From DATBJJ01 sp036556425 (GTDB lineage: Bacteria > Acidobacteriota > Vicinamibacteria > Vicinamibacterales > 2-12-FULL-66-21): DNA of 64,000 nt. The first letter of the stretch is position 1. Each line of letters begins with the position of its first letter. Positions 37,626-45,889 of the stretch are shown piece after piece. Location: positions 62,001-126,000 of the forward strand of contig DATBJJ010000113.1 of assembly GCA_036556425.1 (NCBI GenBank), in the 5' to 3' direction. A model generated the notes under the pieces. That model saw nothing but the letters and a program-made list of their open reading frames with translations. It had not been told where the DNA came from and did no database searches. The translations under genes were made by a program, and so were the position numbers.

Positions 37626-37658
37626 TATGAATCTACATTAATAGATTCATATTGGCAA
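37626..37658 (-). promoter_or_regulatory. Promoter/operator of the ArsR-methyltransferase and metH operon
   Basis: On the minus strand TTGCCA (37653-37658) is separated by 17 bases from TAGATT (37630-37635). A perfect 9-bp inverted repeat, TATGAATCT (37626-37634) and AGATTCATA (37643-37651) with an 8-base spacer, covers the spacer and -10. This is the size and symmetry of ArsR-family operators. The predicted start of transcription is at or one or two bases before the GTG at 37622. The element overlaps the 3' end of the kinase gene, whose stop codon is 37647-37649. Confidence 0.8.
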
Positions 37659-40070
37659 GGCACGGAAGCCGTGGCGGCGCAGGATCTCCCGGCACTCCGG
37701 ATCCTGCACGAGGGGCTGCATGGCGGGCTCGACGTCGACGTATCCGAGGAAGGGCGCCCGCTGCGCGCAGGCGTCCGTCAGCCATTGACGCGCAACAGGC
37801 CAGTCGCCGAGGACGGCTGCCAGCATCGCCAGATCGTCGGCGCCGGCCGCGCCGCCCTCGTAACGCTGCCGCAAATCGTCAAATGCCGCGCGGCCGTCGT
37901 CCAGCCGTCCTTCACGCGCGGCGCAGCAGCCCTCGAGGAGCCGCACGGTCGAGACGTCTCCGAGGAGCTGCCTGGCGCGCGCGAGCTCGCCGCGCGCCGC
38001 GGGCACCTCTGCACGAGCCATCCGCGTGAGCGCGAGATCGATGTGCGCTTGTCCGAATGACGGATTCGTCTGAATGACGTGCTCGTATTGAACGACAGCC
38101 TCGTCCAGCCGGCCCGCGAAGTGCAGGATGCGCCCGATGCCGCTCTGGATGTTGAGCGACAACGGATCGAGATCCAGCGCTCGCTTCATCTCCCCGAACG
38201 CGTCGTCGAATCGCGAACGCGACGCGAGAAACATCGCGTACCACTGCCGCGACGACGCGTGGCCCGGATTGAGCTCGAGCGCGCGGTTGAACTCCGATTC
38301 CGCGCCGGCCCAGTCCCAGTCGAACCGGAATCTGATGAACGCCAACGACGCGTGTCCCTCCGCCAACGCGTCGTCGACTTGCAGCGCCCTGAGCGCTGCC
38401 GTGCGCGCGTGATCGACGAGGGCGCGGCCCGACGTGCCGCGGAGGCTGACGGCTATCAGCGAACAGCAATCGGCGAGGCCTGCGTGAGCCAGCGCGAAAT
38501 CTGGATCTTCAGCTACCGCGCGCTCGAACAGCGTTCGTGCGTTCCTGAGCGAGTCGCCCGTGCGGGCGTTGAGAAAGTAGCGCCCTCGAAGATAGAGCTG
38601 ATACGCCTCGGCATTGACCGTGTGGCGCTTCCCGATCCGCTTTCGCTCGTCGCGGCTCAGGCGCAGCCGGAGTGCGCCCGTCAGCTCCTCGGAGATCTCG
38701 GACTGCAACGCGAATGCATCGGTCGCGCGCCGATTCACGACGGTTCCCCACACCTGCGATCCATCTTCGACGTCGACGATCTCCACGCCGACGATGAAGG
38801 CGCCGGCGCGCGGAGTGACATGCCCCGTGAGCACCGCTTGCACGCCGAGATGGCGGCCGACGATCTGCGGCTCGACGTCGCGTCCTTTGTATTTGAAAAC
38901 GGTGCTGCGGGCCATGACCCGAAGCCGCGGAATCTGGGAGAGATTGTTGATGAGACTCTCCGTCAGGCCGTCGCTGAAGTAGTCGAGCTCCTTGCCGTCG
39001 CTGTTGTCGATCAAGGGCAGCACGGCAAGCGATTCGATGACGCGACGGCCGCGGCGGCGGCGTGGCAATCGAGCCGCGCCGCTCGAAGCGGAACCTACGC
39101 CGGACGAGGATGAAGACGATGACGGAGTTCGGCCAACCGGCGGTGGCGTCTCGATGTTCGCGATGTCGAGCAAGGGATTGAGGCCGCCGTCGGAGCCAAG
39201 CGCTCGCGCCAGCGCTCGGAGATCCTGCAGCACGTGGGCGCACGTTTGATAGCGTTCGCCCCGATCCTTCTGCAGCGCCGTCGCCACGATTCGGTGAAGC
39301 TCGCCGGGCACGTCGGGCCGGACGAGCGGCGGTGCATCGCGAAAGAGCACGGACCCGACGATGTCCGCCGCCGTGTCTCCCTTGAAGGGCGCGCGGCCGG
39401 CGAGCATCTCGTACAGGAGCACGCCCAGGGCGAACAAATCGACTCGCGGATCGACGTCGCCTCCACGCGCCTGCTCCGGCGCCATGTAGTCGAACGTGCC
39501 CAGGATGAGACCGTCGCGGGTTTCGACGAGCTGTGTCTCCGCGTCGGCGTTCACCGCGAACCCCTCGACGCCGGCGAGCTTGGCCAGACCGAAGTCCAGC
39601 ACCTTCACATAGCCGTCGGCGCGAATCATCACGTTCTCCGGCTTCAAATCGCGATGAATGACGCCCGCCGCGTGAGCCGCGGCGAGCGCCTGCGCGATCT
39701 GGATGGCGATCGTGACGGCCTGGCGAACGTCGACGGGGCCTCGCGCGAGAATCGTGCGCAGCGTGACGCCGTCGATGTACTCCGTGGCAAGGAACTGCAT
39801 CTCGCCGTCGTGCCCGACGTCGTAGATCGTGAGAATGTTCGGATGGTTGAGCGCGGAAATCGTCCGCGCCTCGCGCTCGAACCGGCGCAGGCGTTCTTCA
39901 TCTTGCAGCGCGCGGGGCGAAAGGACCTTCAGCGCGAGTTGGCGGCCGAGCCGCACGTCCTCGGCGAGATACACCTGCGACATGCCGCCGGAACCAATCG
40001 GCGTGAGCACGCGGTAGTGCGCAAGCACGTCGCCCGCTGCGAGGGCCCACTTCGTACGATCAGGGCGCAT
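37647..40070 (-). CDS. Serine/threonine protein kinase with TolB-like and TPR region
   Basis: 807 residues from ATG 40070. Residues ~20-285 form a Hanks-type kinase domain: GSGGMSQVYLAED (glycine loop), K48 in LALKVL, HRDLKPENVMI (139-149), DFGLAKL (159-165), GTFDYMAPEQARGG. A Ser/Pro linker and a basic patch (PRRRRGRR) follow. A TolB-like domain (SLAVLPLIDNSDGKELDYFSD) precedes TPR-type helices to the end (AYQLYLRGRYFLNARTGDS, EFNRALELNPGHASSRQWYA). No transmembrane segment is obvious, so it is probably cytoplasmic. Role: phospho-signalling; targets unknown. A longer frame to 40223 begins in antisense of the next gene. TAGAAT (40081-40086) lies 10 bases before the ATG. Its stop lies inside the ArsR operator. 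Confidence 0.93.
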   Translation of the reverse strand: MRPDRTKWALAAGDVLAHYRVLTPIGSGGMSQVYLAEDVRLGRQLALKVLSPRALQDEERLRRFEREARTISALNHPNILTIYDVGHDGEMQFLATEYIDGVTLRTILARGPVDVRQAVTIAIQIAQALAAAHAAGVIHRDLKPENVMIRADGYVKVLDFGLAKLAGVEGFAVNADAETQLVETRDGLILGTFDYMAPEQARGGDVDPRVDLFALGVLLYEMLAGRAPFKGDTAADIVGSVLFRDAPPLVRPDVPGELHRIVATALQKDRGERYQTCAHVLQDLRALARALGSDGGLNPLLDIANIETPPPVGRTPSSSSSSSGVGSASSGAARLPRRRRGRRVIESLAVLPLIDNSDGKELDYFSDGLTESLINNLSQIPRLRVMARSTVFKYKGRDVEPQIVGRHLGVQAVLTGHVTPRAGAFIVGVEIVDVEDGSQVWGTVVNRRATDAFALQSEISEELTGALRLRLSRDERKRIGKRHTVNAEAYQLYLRGRYFLNARTGDSLRNARTLFERAVAEDPDFALAHAGLADCCSLIAVSLRGTSGRALVDHARTAALRALQVDDALAEGHASLAFIRFRFDWDWAGAESEFNRALELNPGHASSRQWYAMFLASRSRFDDAFGEMKRALDLDPLSLNIQSGIGRILHFAGRLDEAVVQYEHVIQTNPSFGQAHIDLALTRMARAEVPAARGELARARQLLGDVSTVRLLEGCCAAREGRLDDGRAAFDDLRQRYEGGAAGADDLAMLAAVLGDWPVARQWLTDACAQRAPFLGYVDVEPAMQPLVQDPECREILRRHGFRALPI

Positions 40071-40101
40071 GCAAACGGCTATTCTACCAACCGCGCAGCG
40101 A

Positions 40102-41373
40102 TCAGAGACCTTTGGCGATATAGCGGGCCACTGCGTCGACGGCCCGCTCGATGTCCGATCGCACGTTATAGAAATGCGGCGAGAACCGAAGCCCGCCACG
40201 GTCGGCCCCGCCGCGCGTCGCACACACGACGCGGTCCTTCTCGTAAAGCGCTTGGTGTAGCTTCCGCACCTCGAGCGCCGCGGGCCGGAACGAGACGATC
40301 GTGGTCGATCGAGCGGGATCCGGGTGAGTCCAGACCTTGACGCCGCTGATGCGGCCGAGACCTTCGATCAGCAGCTGAGTCAGCTCGCGCGATCGCTTCT
40401 CGATCGCGTCCTGACCTATTTTCGTCTGGAAGGCGAGTGCCTCGCCGAAACCCATCATCGCCGGCTCATCCCGCTGCCCGAACGCCTCGAGCGATCGCGA
40501 GATGCCCACGTCACCCGGATACAGGCTGACGATGCTCGGCTTGATCCGGTCGTGCACTTGCTTGTTCACGTAGAGGAGGCCGTTCTCTTTGGGGCCGCAC
40601 GGCCACTTGTGCGCGCTGCCGGTGAAGAAGTCCGGCTGCATCCGCGACAGGTCGACGTCGAGCACGCCGAACGACTGCGCGCCGTCGACGAGCGAGAGAG
40701 CGCCGTGGTCGCGAGCGAGCCGGCAGAGCTCCGCCGCAGGCATCAAGTCTCCAACGGTCGACGTCACGTGCGTGAACGCGACCACTTTCGTGCGCGGCGT
40801 CATCTGTTTGCGGAACGCGTCGACGTAGAACTGCGCGCCCGGATGCGGATTCACTTGATCAACGACGCGCACCGTGAATCCGAACCGCTGGCTCTTCTGG
40901 CGCCACGCGTCGTGGTTGCTCGGATGGTTGTCCGAGAAGAGCAGCACCTCATCACCGGCCTTCAAATCGAGCCCGCTCGAGACGATGTTGTTCGACTCGC
41001 TCGTGTTGCGAGTGATGACGATCTCCTCCGGCGTCGCACGGAGGAATGCGGCCAGCGCGCGGCGCGTCGCCTCGCGCCCGTCCCGGGTCTTTTGCCTGTT
41101 CTGCGGCGACGGATCGCGATCGACCGATCGCGTGCCGTCGAAATACGCGTCGAGCACGCGTGCGGGAGATGGACACAGGTTGGCCGCGTTGAGGCAGATG
41201 TATCCTCTCGGCATGACGTACTGCTCGCGCACGTCGGACCAGAAACGCTCGTCCGGCGGCGCCGTCGCGGCGGCGAGCTCCGGCCGCGCCCACGCGGCGG
41301 GACGTGCGGCGAAGAGCGCGGCCGATCCGCCGATGGCAAAGAGCTGCGCGAATTCCCGGCGGCTATGTCGCAT
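40102..41373 (-). CDS. Tat-exported class V aminotransferase-fold PLP enzyme
   Basis: 423 residues. MRHSRREFAQLFAIGGSAAL is a twin-arginine signal. The body has the class V/cysteine-desulfurase fold: ICLNAANLCPSPARVLDAYF, ITRNTSESNNIVSSGLDLKA (cofactor phosphate loop), VAFTHVTSTVGDLMPAAELC, LVDGAQSFGVLDVDLS (Asp-x-x-Gln that contacts PLP) and TGSAHKWPCGPKENG with the Schiff-base Lys. It resembles isopenicillin-N-epimerase-like proteins more than IscS/SufS, because the desulfurase active-site Cys loop is not apparent. The reaction is unknown. It stands 31 bases upstream of the kinase gene on the same strand and 41 bases from the divergent hydrolase. Confidence 0.87.
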   Translation of the reverse strand: MRHSRREFAQLFAIGGSAALFAARPAAWARPELAAATAPPDERFWSDVREQYVMPRGYICLNAANLCPSPARVLDAYFDGTRSVDRDPSPQNRQKTRDGREATRRALAAFLRATPEEIVITRNTSESNNIVSSGLDLKAGDEVLLFSDNHPSNHDAWRQKSQRFGFTVRVVDQVNPHPGAQFYVDAFRKQMTPRTKVVAFTHVTSTVGDLMPAAELCRLARDHGALSLVDGAQSFGVLDVDLSRMQPDFFTGSAHKWPCGPKENGLLYVNKQVHDRIKPSIVSLYPGDVGISRSLEAFGQRDEPAMMGFGEALAFQTKIGQDAIEKRSRELTQLLIEGLGRISGVKVWTHPDPARSTTIVSFRPAALEVRKLHQALYEKDRVVCATRGGADRGGLRFSPHFYNVRSDIERAVDAVARYIAKGL

Positions 41374-41414
41374 CCGGACAGGTTACGCCGGTCGGTCCTC
41401 GTGGACAATGGCTC

Positions 41415-42011
41415 ATGCTCACGCTCTACCCTTCTGACAAAGCCACGTTCGCGCTCGTGCTGGCGCATGGCGCCGGCGCCGGCCAGAAGAGCCCGTTCAT
41501 GGTCCGCGCGGCGCAAGGCATGGCGGATCGCGGGATCTCGACGGCGACGTTCGACTTCCCCTACATCGCCGAGCGGAGGAAAGTCCCGGATCGCACGCCA
41601 GTGCTCGAACGCGCGTGGAGCGAGGCGCTCGAGGCCGCGCGCGCCGCGTTTGGCGGCCTGCCGATGTTCATCGGCGGGAAATCGATGGGCGGCCGCATCG
41701 CCTCGCACATCGCGGCGCAAGGCGGGCACGAGCTGGCCGGGCTCGTGTTTCTCGGATATCCGCTGCATCCGCCCGGCAAACCCGAGCAGCGACGCGACGC
41801 GCACCTGCCGTCGATTGCCGAGCGCATGCTGTTCGTGCAGGGCAGCCGCGATCCGTTCGGCACGTCCGTGGAGATTGCCGCGCTGATTCCGTCGCTGCGG
41901 CACGCGACGCTGCACGAAGTCGCCGGCGGCGATCACTCGTTCAAGGTGCCCGGGCGAAAGGGCGACGGCCTCGACGAGATCCTCGACGCCGTTGCCGCCT
42001 GGATGAAATAA
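41415..42011 (+). CDS. Alpha/beta-hydrolase of the TEX30/KANL3 (dienelactone-hydrolase-like) type
   Basis: 198 residues: FALVLAHGAGAGQKSPFMVR (oxyanion region), IAERRKVPDRTPVLERAWSE, MFIGGKSMGGRIASHIAAQG with nucleophile Ser in GGKSMGG, LFVQGSRDPFGTSVEI with the acid, and EVAGGDHSFKVPGR with the His. A complete catalytic triad is therefore present. Small cytoplasmic hydrolase; esterase or thioesterase activity is possible but the substrate is unknown. ATG 41415 is preferred; a longer in-frame reading from 41304 covers antisense of the PLP-enzyme start. No strong ribosome-binding site. It is followed by an 82-base spacer with heptamer repeats. Confidence 0.85.
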   Translation: MLTLYPSDKATFALVLAHGAGAGQKSPFMVRAAQGMADRGISTATFDFPYIAERRKVPDRTPVLERAWSEALEAARAAFGGLPMFIGGKSMGGRIASHIAAQGGHELAGLVFLGYPLHPPGKPEQRRDAHLPSIAERMLFVQGSRDPFGTSVEIAALIPSLRHATLHEVAGGDHSFKVPGRKGDGLDEILDAVAAWMK

Positions 42012-42056
42012 GCCGCGGCCCGCGATCCGCTGCTCGCTGCTCGTTCTTCGTTCGTC

Positions 42057-42084
42057 GGCCAGCGGCCAGCGGACCGCGGACCGC
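42057..42084. repeat. Four-unit heptamer repeat between convergent genes
   Basis: GGCCAGC twice, then GGACCGC twice (28 bases). GGACCGC is the reverse complement of GCGGTCC, the unit found at 27440-27509 and 35593-35620. It lies between the hydrolase stop and the convergent iron-permease-family gene. Confidence 0.75.
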
Positions 42085-42093
42085 GATTCTGTT

Positions 42094-42549
42094 CTATTGC
42101 GTCTTCGACTTCTTCGCGTGGCGGTCCTGCGCCACCTCGAGCGATCTGAGCTTCGCCAGCGGCGCTTCGTCCTTCGCCATCTTCACCAGCTTCGCGTAGT
42201 GATCGTGGAGGACCTGCAGCTCCTCCTCGGTGAGATCCTCGCAGTCGATCAGCCGGTTGTTCGCGCCCTCGATCGCCGCGACGAGCTCGTTCAACTTGAG
42301 CTGAAGCGCAAGCGAGTCCTTGTTCTGCGTGCGCTGAATCAGGAACACCATCAGGAACGTGACGATCGTCGTGCCCGTGTTGATCACCAACTGCCACGTG
42401 TTCGAGTAGTCGAAGATCGGGCCGGTGACGGCCCACACGATGATCACGCTGCAGGCCAAGGCAAACGCCGTCGTGCTGCCCGACCATCGCGTGACCACAG
42501 TCGAGAACCGTTCGAGCACATTGACGTTCCGCGACGCGCTTCGCCCCAT
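42094..42549 (-). CDS. Low-affinity iron permease family protein
   Basis: 151 residues with two membrane segments (TTAFALACSVIIVWAVTGPI and WQLVINTGTTIVTFLMVFLI) and the family signature FDYSNTWQLVINTGTTIVT followed by QRTQNKDSLALQLKLNELVA. A C-terminal charged helix follows (EEELQVLHDHYAKLVKMAKD). This is the bacterial relative of fungal Fet4 (low-affinity iron permease family); iron transport by the short bacterial form is not established. ATG 42549 has an AGGGGG sequence about 10 bases upstream. A very long frame extending upstream to 44196 is antisense to the peptidase gene and is not coding. It is divergent from pepF with 48 bases between starts. Confidence 0.88.
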   Translation of the reverse strand: MGRSASRNVNVLERFSTVVTRWSGSTTAFALACSVIIVWAVTGPIFDYSNTWQLVINTGTTIVTFLMVFLIQRTQNKDSLALQLKLNELVAAIEGANNRLIDCEDLTEEELQVLHDHYAKLVKMAKDEAPLAKLRSLEVAQDRHAKKSKTQ

Positions 42550-42585
42550 GTGGAGAGCCCCCTTCCACGATGAATAGCGCCGCCG

Positions 42586-42591
42586 TATAGT
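42586..42591 (+). promoter_or_regulatory. -10 element just upstream of the oligoendopeptidase gene
   Basis: TATAGT ends 6 bases before the ATG at 42598, so transcription would start at or next to the A of the start codon. No Shine-Dalgarno is present. No good -35 lies 16-18 bases upstream. Suggests a leaderless mRNA. Confidence 0.4.
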
Positions 42592-42597
42592 GATCGG

Positions 42598-44475
42598 ATG
42601 GGATTTGCGACGTTCTTCGGTCCATCCGATCTGGCCGCGGCCGAGCCGCCGACGACGCGCAGCCGGCGCCGCGAGGAGATCGCCGACCGCTACAAGTGGA
42701 ATCTTAGCGACATCTTCCCCGATTGGGACGCCTGGGAAACGGGCTACAAGCGGCTCGAGGGCGGCATCGAGAAGTACGCCGCGCTGAAGGGCACGCTCGC
42801 GCAAGGACCGGATCGGCTGCTCGAAGCCTTCCGCCTCTCGGAAGAGTTGGGGCAGCTCGCGTACCGCGTCTGGTACTTTCCGTCGCTGCGCTACGACGAG
42901 GATCAGCGCGACAACGCGGTGAACGCGAAGCGCCAGCAGGTGCAGATTCTCTTCGCGCGCTGGAAGCAGGCGGAGTCCTGGTTCAATCCGGAGCTGCTCG
43001 AGATTCCGATCGAGACCGTGCGCGAGTGGATGGACCGCTCCGAGCCGCTGCGGCTCTATCGCTTCGCGATCGAGGATCTCTACCGGCAGCAGGAGCACGT
43101 GCTGGACGAGGCGGGCGAGCGCCTGATGTCGCTGTCGAGCCGCTTGTCGTCGGCGCCGAACGACGCGTACTGGGCGCTCTCGACCGCCGACGCGACGTTT
43201 CCAACCATCACGCTGTCGACCGGCGAGGGCGTCACCGTCACCTACGGTCAATATCGAGCGATCCTCGCGACGAAGCGCAATCAGGCGGATCGCGCGGCGG
43301 CATTCCGCGCGCTGCACGAGACGTATCAGAAGACGCTGAACACGTACGCGACGCTCTACAACGGCGTCTGTCAGCGCGACTGGTTCCAGGCGCGCGCGCG
43401 CGGCTACAAGACGACCCTCGACGCCGCGCTGCATGGCGACAACATCCCCACGTCCGTCGTCGAGAACTTGATCGAGACGACGCGCGCGGGCGTCGGGCCG
43501 CTGCGCCGCTACCATCGGCTGCGGCGGCGCGCGCTCGGCGTGCCCTCGTACCACGTCTACGACTACTCGATTCCGCTCGTGACGTTCGACAAGAAGTACG
43601 AGTACGACCGCGTGCTCGACTGGATCGTCGAATCGGCCGCGCCGCTCGGGGCCGAATATCAATCGCGCATGCGCGAAGGGTTCGCCGGCGGATGGATCGA
43701 CGTGTACGAGAACGACGGCAAGCGATCCGGCGCGTACTCGGCGCCGGTGTACGGCACGCATCCGTACATGCTCATGAACTACAACGACACGCTCGACGAC
43801 ATGTTCACGCTCGCGCACGAGATGGGGCACTCGATGCACACCATCCTGTCGCACGAGACGCAGCCGTTCGTGTACTCGAACTACACGATCTTCGTCGCCG
43901 AGGTCCCGTCGACGCTGAGCGAAGCGCTGCTCCTCGAATACCTGCTCGCCCGCTCCACCGATCCCGCCGAGCGCGTCGTCCTGCTGCAGCACGCGATCGA
44001 CAACATCGCGGGGACGTTCTACACGCAGGTGCTGTTCGCCGATTACGAGCTGCGCGCGCACCGCCTGGCTGAGCGCGATCAGCCGATCACCGCGGAGATT
44101 CTCACCGAGGCGTATCGAGGGCTCCTCGTCGACTACTACGGCGACGCGCTCGACCTCAACGATCAGACCGGGATCACGTGGTCGCGGATCCCGCACTTCT
44201 TCAACTCGCCGTACTACGTGTATCAGTACGCGACGTGCTTCGCGTCGGCGGCGCGGCTCGCGCAGGAAATAATGGAGGGATCGGAGACTGCGCGCGGCGA
44301 GGCGCGCGATCGATTCCTGACGCTACTCCGCTCGGGCGGCAACGACTATCCGATGGAGCAGTTGAAGAAAGCGGGGGTCGATCTCAGCCGGCCCGATACC
44401 GTGAACGCGATCGTCAATCAGCTCGACGATCTCGTGACGAGGCTCGAGAAGGAGCTGGCGACGCTCACGGCTTGA
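42598..44475 (+). CDS. pepF: Oligoendopeptidase F-like M3 metallopeptidase
   Basis: 625 residues without signal peptide. The start region RREEIADRYKWNLSDIFPDW is the typical PepF opening. The zinc site is LAHEMGHSMHTI (HEMGH at about 407-411), with the downstream Glu in PSTLSEALLLEYLLA. The substrate-binding tyrosine region PHFFNSPYYVYQYATCFAS is near the C-terminus. Role: cytoplasmic hydrolysis of peptides of roughly 7-17 residues with Zn2+. The length is normal. It starts at ATG 42598 directly after a -10-like TATAGT, and its last 11 bases overlap the convergent cyclophilin gene. Confidence 0.95.
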   Translation: MGFATFFGPSDLAAAEPPTTRSRRREEIADRYKWNLSDIFPDWDAWETGYKRLEGGIEKYAALKGTLAQGPDRLLEAFRLSEELGQLAYRVWYFPSLRYDEDQRDNAVNAKRQQVQILFARWKQAESWFNPELLEIPIETVREWMDRSEPLRLYRFAIEDLYRQQEHVLDEAGERLMSLSSRLSSAPNDAYWALSTADATFPTITLSTGEGVTVTYGQYRAILATKRNQADRAAAFRALHETYQKTLNTYATLYNGVCQRDWFQARARGYKTTLDAALHGDNIPTSVVENLIETTRAGVGPLRRYHRLRRRALGVPSYHVYDYSIPLVTFDKKYEYDRVLDWIVESAAPLGAEYQSRMREGFAGGWIDVYENDGKRSGAYSAPVYGTHPYMLMNYNDTLDDMFTLAHEMGHSMHTILSHETQPFVYSNYTIFVAEVPSTLSEALLLEYLLARSTDPAERVVLLQHAIDNIAGTFYTQVLFADYELRAHRLAERDQPITAEILTEAYRGLLVDYYGDALDLNDQTGITWSRIPHFFNSPYYVYQYATCFASAARLAQEIMEGSETARGEARDRFLTLLRSGGNDYPMEQLKKAGVDLSRPDTVNAIVNQLDDLVTRLEKELATLTA

Positions 44476-45049
44476 TCGTGACGCCGGTGATCGTGATGGG
44501 CTCGACGGGATTCTCGGCGCGCGTCGGCACTTCCGCGATTTTGTCGGCCACTTCCATCCCGCTGAGCACGCGGCCGAAGACGGCGTAGCCGAAGTCGTCG
44601 GGCGAGTAGCCGCGATGATCGAGCGACGAGTTGTCGGCGACGTTGATGTAGAACTGCGACGTCGCGCTGCGCAGCACGCGCGTGCGTGCCATCGCTATCG
44701 TGCCTCGGACATTTCGCAAACCGTTCGTCGCCTCGTTCTGAATCGGCTCGTGAGTCGGCTTCTCTTTCATGCCCGCGCTGTAGCCGCCGCCCTGGACGAC
44801 GAAGTTGCGCACGACGCGGTGGAAGATCGTGCCGGAATAGAAACCTTCCGCCGCGTATCGAAGAAAATTCTCGACCGACACGGGCGCCCTGTCCTTGAAC
44901 AGCTCCACCTGAATGTCCCCCATCGTTGTCGAAATGACGGCGACGGGGTTGCCGGGCGCCGGCGCGAGCGCCGCCGGCTGTTGAGGCGCGGCGGCGGTTT
45001 GCGCTGGCGGGGGTCCTGCAAGAACGACCAGGAATACGAAGGTCACCAT
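44465..45049 (-). CDS. Exported cyclophilin-type peptidyl-prolyl isomerase
   Basis: 194 residues: signal sequence (MVTFVFLVVLAGPPPAQTAA), Pro/Ala linker, then one cyclophilin domain with AVISTTMGDIQVELFKDRAP, TIFHRVVRNFVVQGGGYS (catalytic Arg), GTIAMARTRVLRSATSQFYI and GYAVFGRVLSGMEVADKIAE. Periplasmic prolyl isomerase. I chose ATG 45049 because it gives the signal peptide; TACAAT (45058-45063) lies 8 bases upstream and no Shine-Dalgarno is visible. It is related to, but distinct from, the double-domain cyclophilin at 15117-16268. Its 3' end overlaps pepF by 11 bases. Confidence 0.92.
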   Translation of the reverse strand: MVTFVFLVVLAGPPPAQTAAAPQQPAALAPAPGNPVAVISTTMGDIQVELFKDRAPVSVENFLRYAAEGFYSGTIFHRVVRNFVVQGGGYSAGMKEKPTHEPIQNEATNGLRNVRGTIAMARTRVLRSATSQFYINVADNSSLDHRGYSPDDFGYAVFGRVLSGMEVADKIAEVPTRAENPVEPITITGVTIKP

Positions 45050-45413
45050 GGCTCGACATTGTATCGGCAGGGCGGCGCGCCGACCGACCGCTCCCGCAAA
45101 TCGTGGGACGCCGCCGTTGCGAAGTGGCAGTCCGCGCGTCCGGACTGCGGATTGCACGGGGCCGGCTACCGGCTGCCGATCGGTCGAGTTATGGGCCTCT
45201 TCGACGGGATGAATCCGAACAGGCGTAGCATGCGATTCAATTCGATGGATCCCGCGGAAACGCGCGCGCGAACGCGCGTCAACGCCGCTATCCCTGAGCT
45301 ACAATGGCATTCAGGGCACGTCTCCGGCGAGAGGTCGCATCCGTGCGCGGGCGCGTGCGGGTGCACGGGCCAGCGATCGTCGTTCGCGCGCAAATCGCGC
45401 GGGGAGATACGCG
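45050..45413. other. 364-base intergenic region with hairpins, no gene recognised
   Basis: It contains a perfect 8-bp hairpin (GCAGTCCG/CGGACTGC, 45127-45148) and GCCGG-CTA-CCGGC (45162-45174). A -10-like TACAAT (45300-45305) lies about 110 bases before the next gene but lacks a matching -35. No tRNA cloverleaf, riboswitch core or open frame with coding character was found. A small RNA cannot be excluded. Confidence 0.4.
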
Positions 45414-45758
45414 ATGGCGACAGAACTCGAGAACGAGCAACGGGAGCTGGCAGATTACATCCGCGCCGGTTCGGCGCGTGGGCACCAGTGTTTCGGGAGC
45501 TACTTCGACGAGAAGGGCGGCTCCTGCGCACTCGGCGCCGTCTACGAAGGGGTCTATCATCTGCCGCGCACGCACGGCAAGTTGATCCCCGATCACCTCG
45601 AGCGATTGTTCCGATGTCTCGACGAGGTGACGAAAGCGTGTCCGCAAGGCTGCAAGAAGCGGCTGCCGCTCGCGTCGATGATCGTGCATCTCAACGACGA
45701 CCATCGAATGACGCGCGAGCAGATCGCCGAGTGGCTCACGCAGGAATCAAACGCCTAG
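45414..45758 (+). CDS. Small cysteine-rich protein of unknown function
   Basis: 114 residues. The pattern suggests a compact metal- or disulfide-containing fold: GHQCFGSYFDEKGGSCALGA near the start, FRCLDEVTKACPQGCKKRLP in the middle, then a conserved-looking helix MIVHLNDDHRMTREQIAEWL. The HLNDxH-x-(W/M)-TRExIAxWL ending occurs in many uncharacterised bacterial proteins (from memory, not searched). Five cysteines and two histidines could bind metal. No signal peptide, so cytoplasmic. ATG 45414 has GGGGAGA 8 bases upstream. It is followed by a strong hairpin at 45790-45816. I do not know its function. Confidence 0.8.
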   Translation: MATELENEQRELADYIRAGSARGHQCFGSYFDEKGGSCALGAVYEGVYHLPRTHGKLIPDHLERLFRCLDEVTKACPQGCKKRLPLASMIVHLNDDHRMTREQIAEWLTQESNA

Positions 45759-45789
45759 CAGCATCCGAGATTCGTGAACGCGGCCGCCT

Positions 45790-45816
45790 CTCGGCGCCGC
45801 TTGTTTCGGCGCCGAG
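45790..45816 (+). terminator. Strong hairpin downstream of the small Cys-rich gene
   Basis: CTCGGCGCCG and CGGCGCCGAG form a perfect 10-bp stem around the loop CTTGTTT. It is 32 bases after the stop codon at 45758 and about 74 bases before the DUF349 gene. No T-run follows, so it is a probable but not classical terminator. Confidence 0.5.
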
Positions 45817-45889
45817 TCCCCGGGCGATCGCGCGGTTTTCCACCGCCTTCCCGGCGATGCAAGCGCGTGCTTGACGTAAGGCTCCCCTC

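Noticed and set aside
42550..44196. Long upstream extension of the iron-permease-family gene
   Set aside because: Antisense to pepF with its HEMGH site; the family protein begins at ATG 42549.
45050..45413. Possible tRNA or riboswitch
   Set aside because: No T-arm GTTCRA box with matching acceptor stem and no known riboswitch core; only isolated hairpins were seen.
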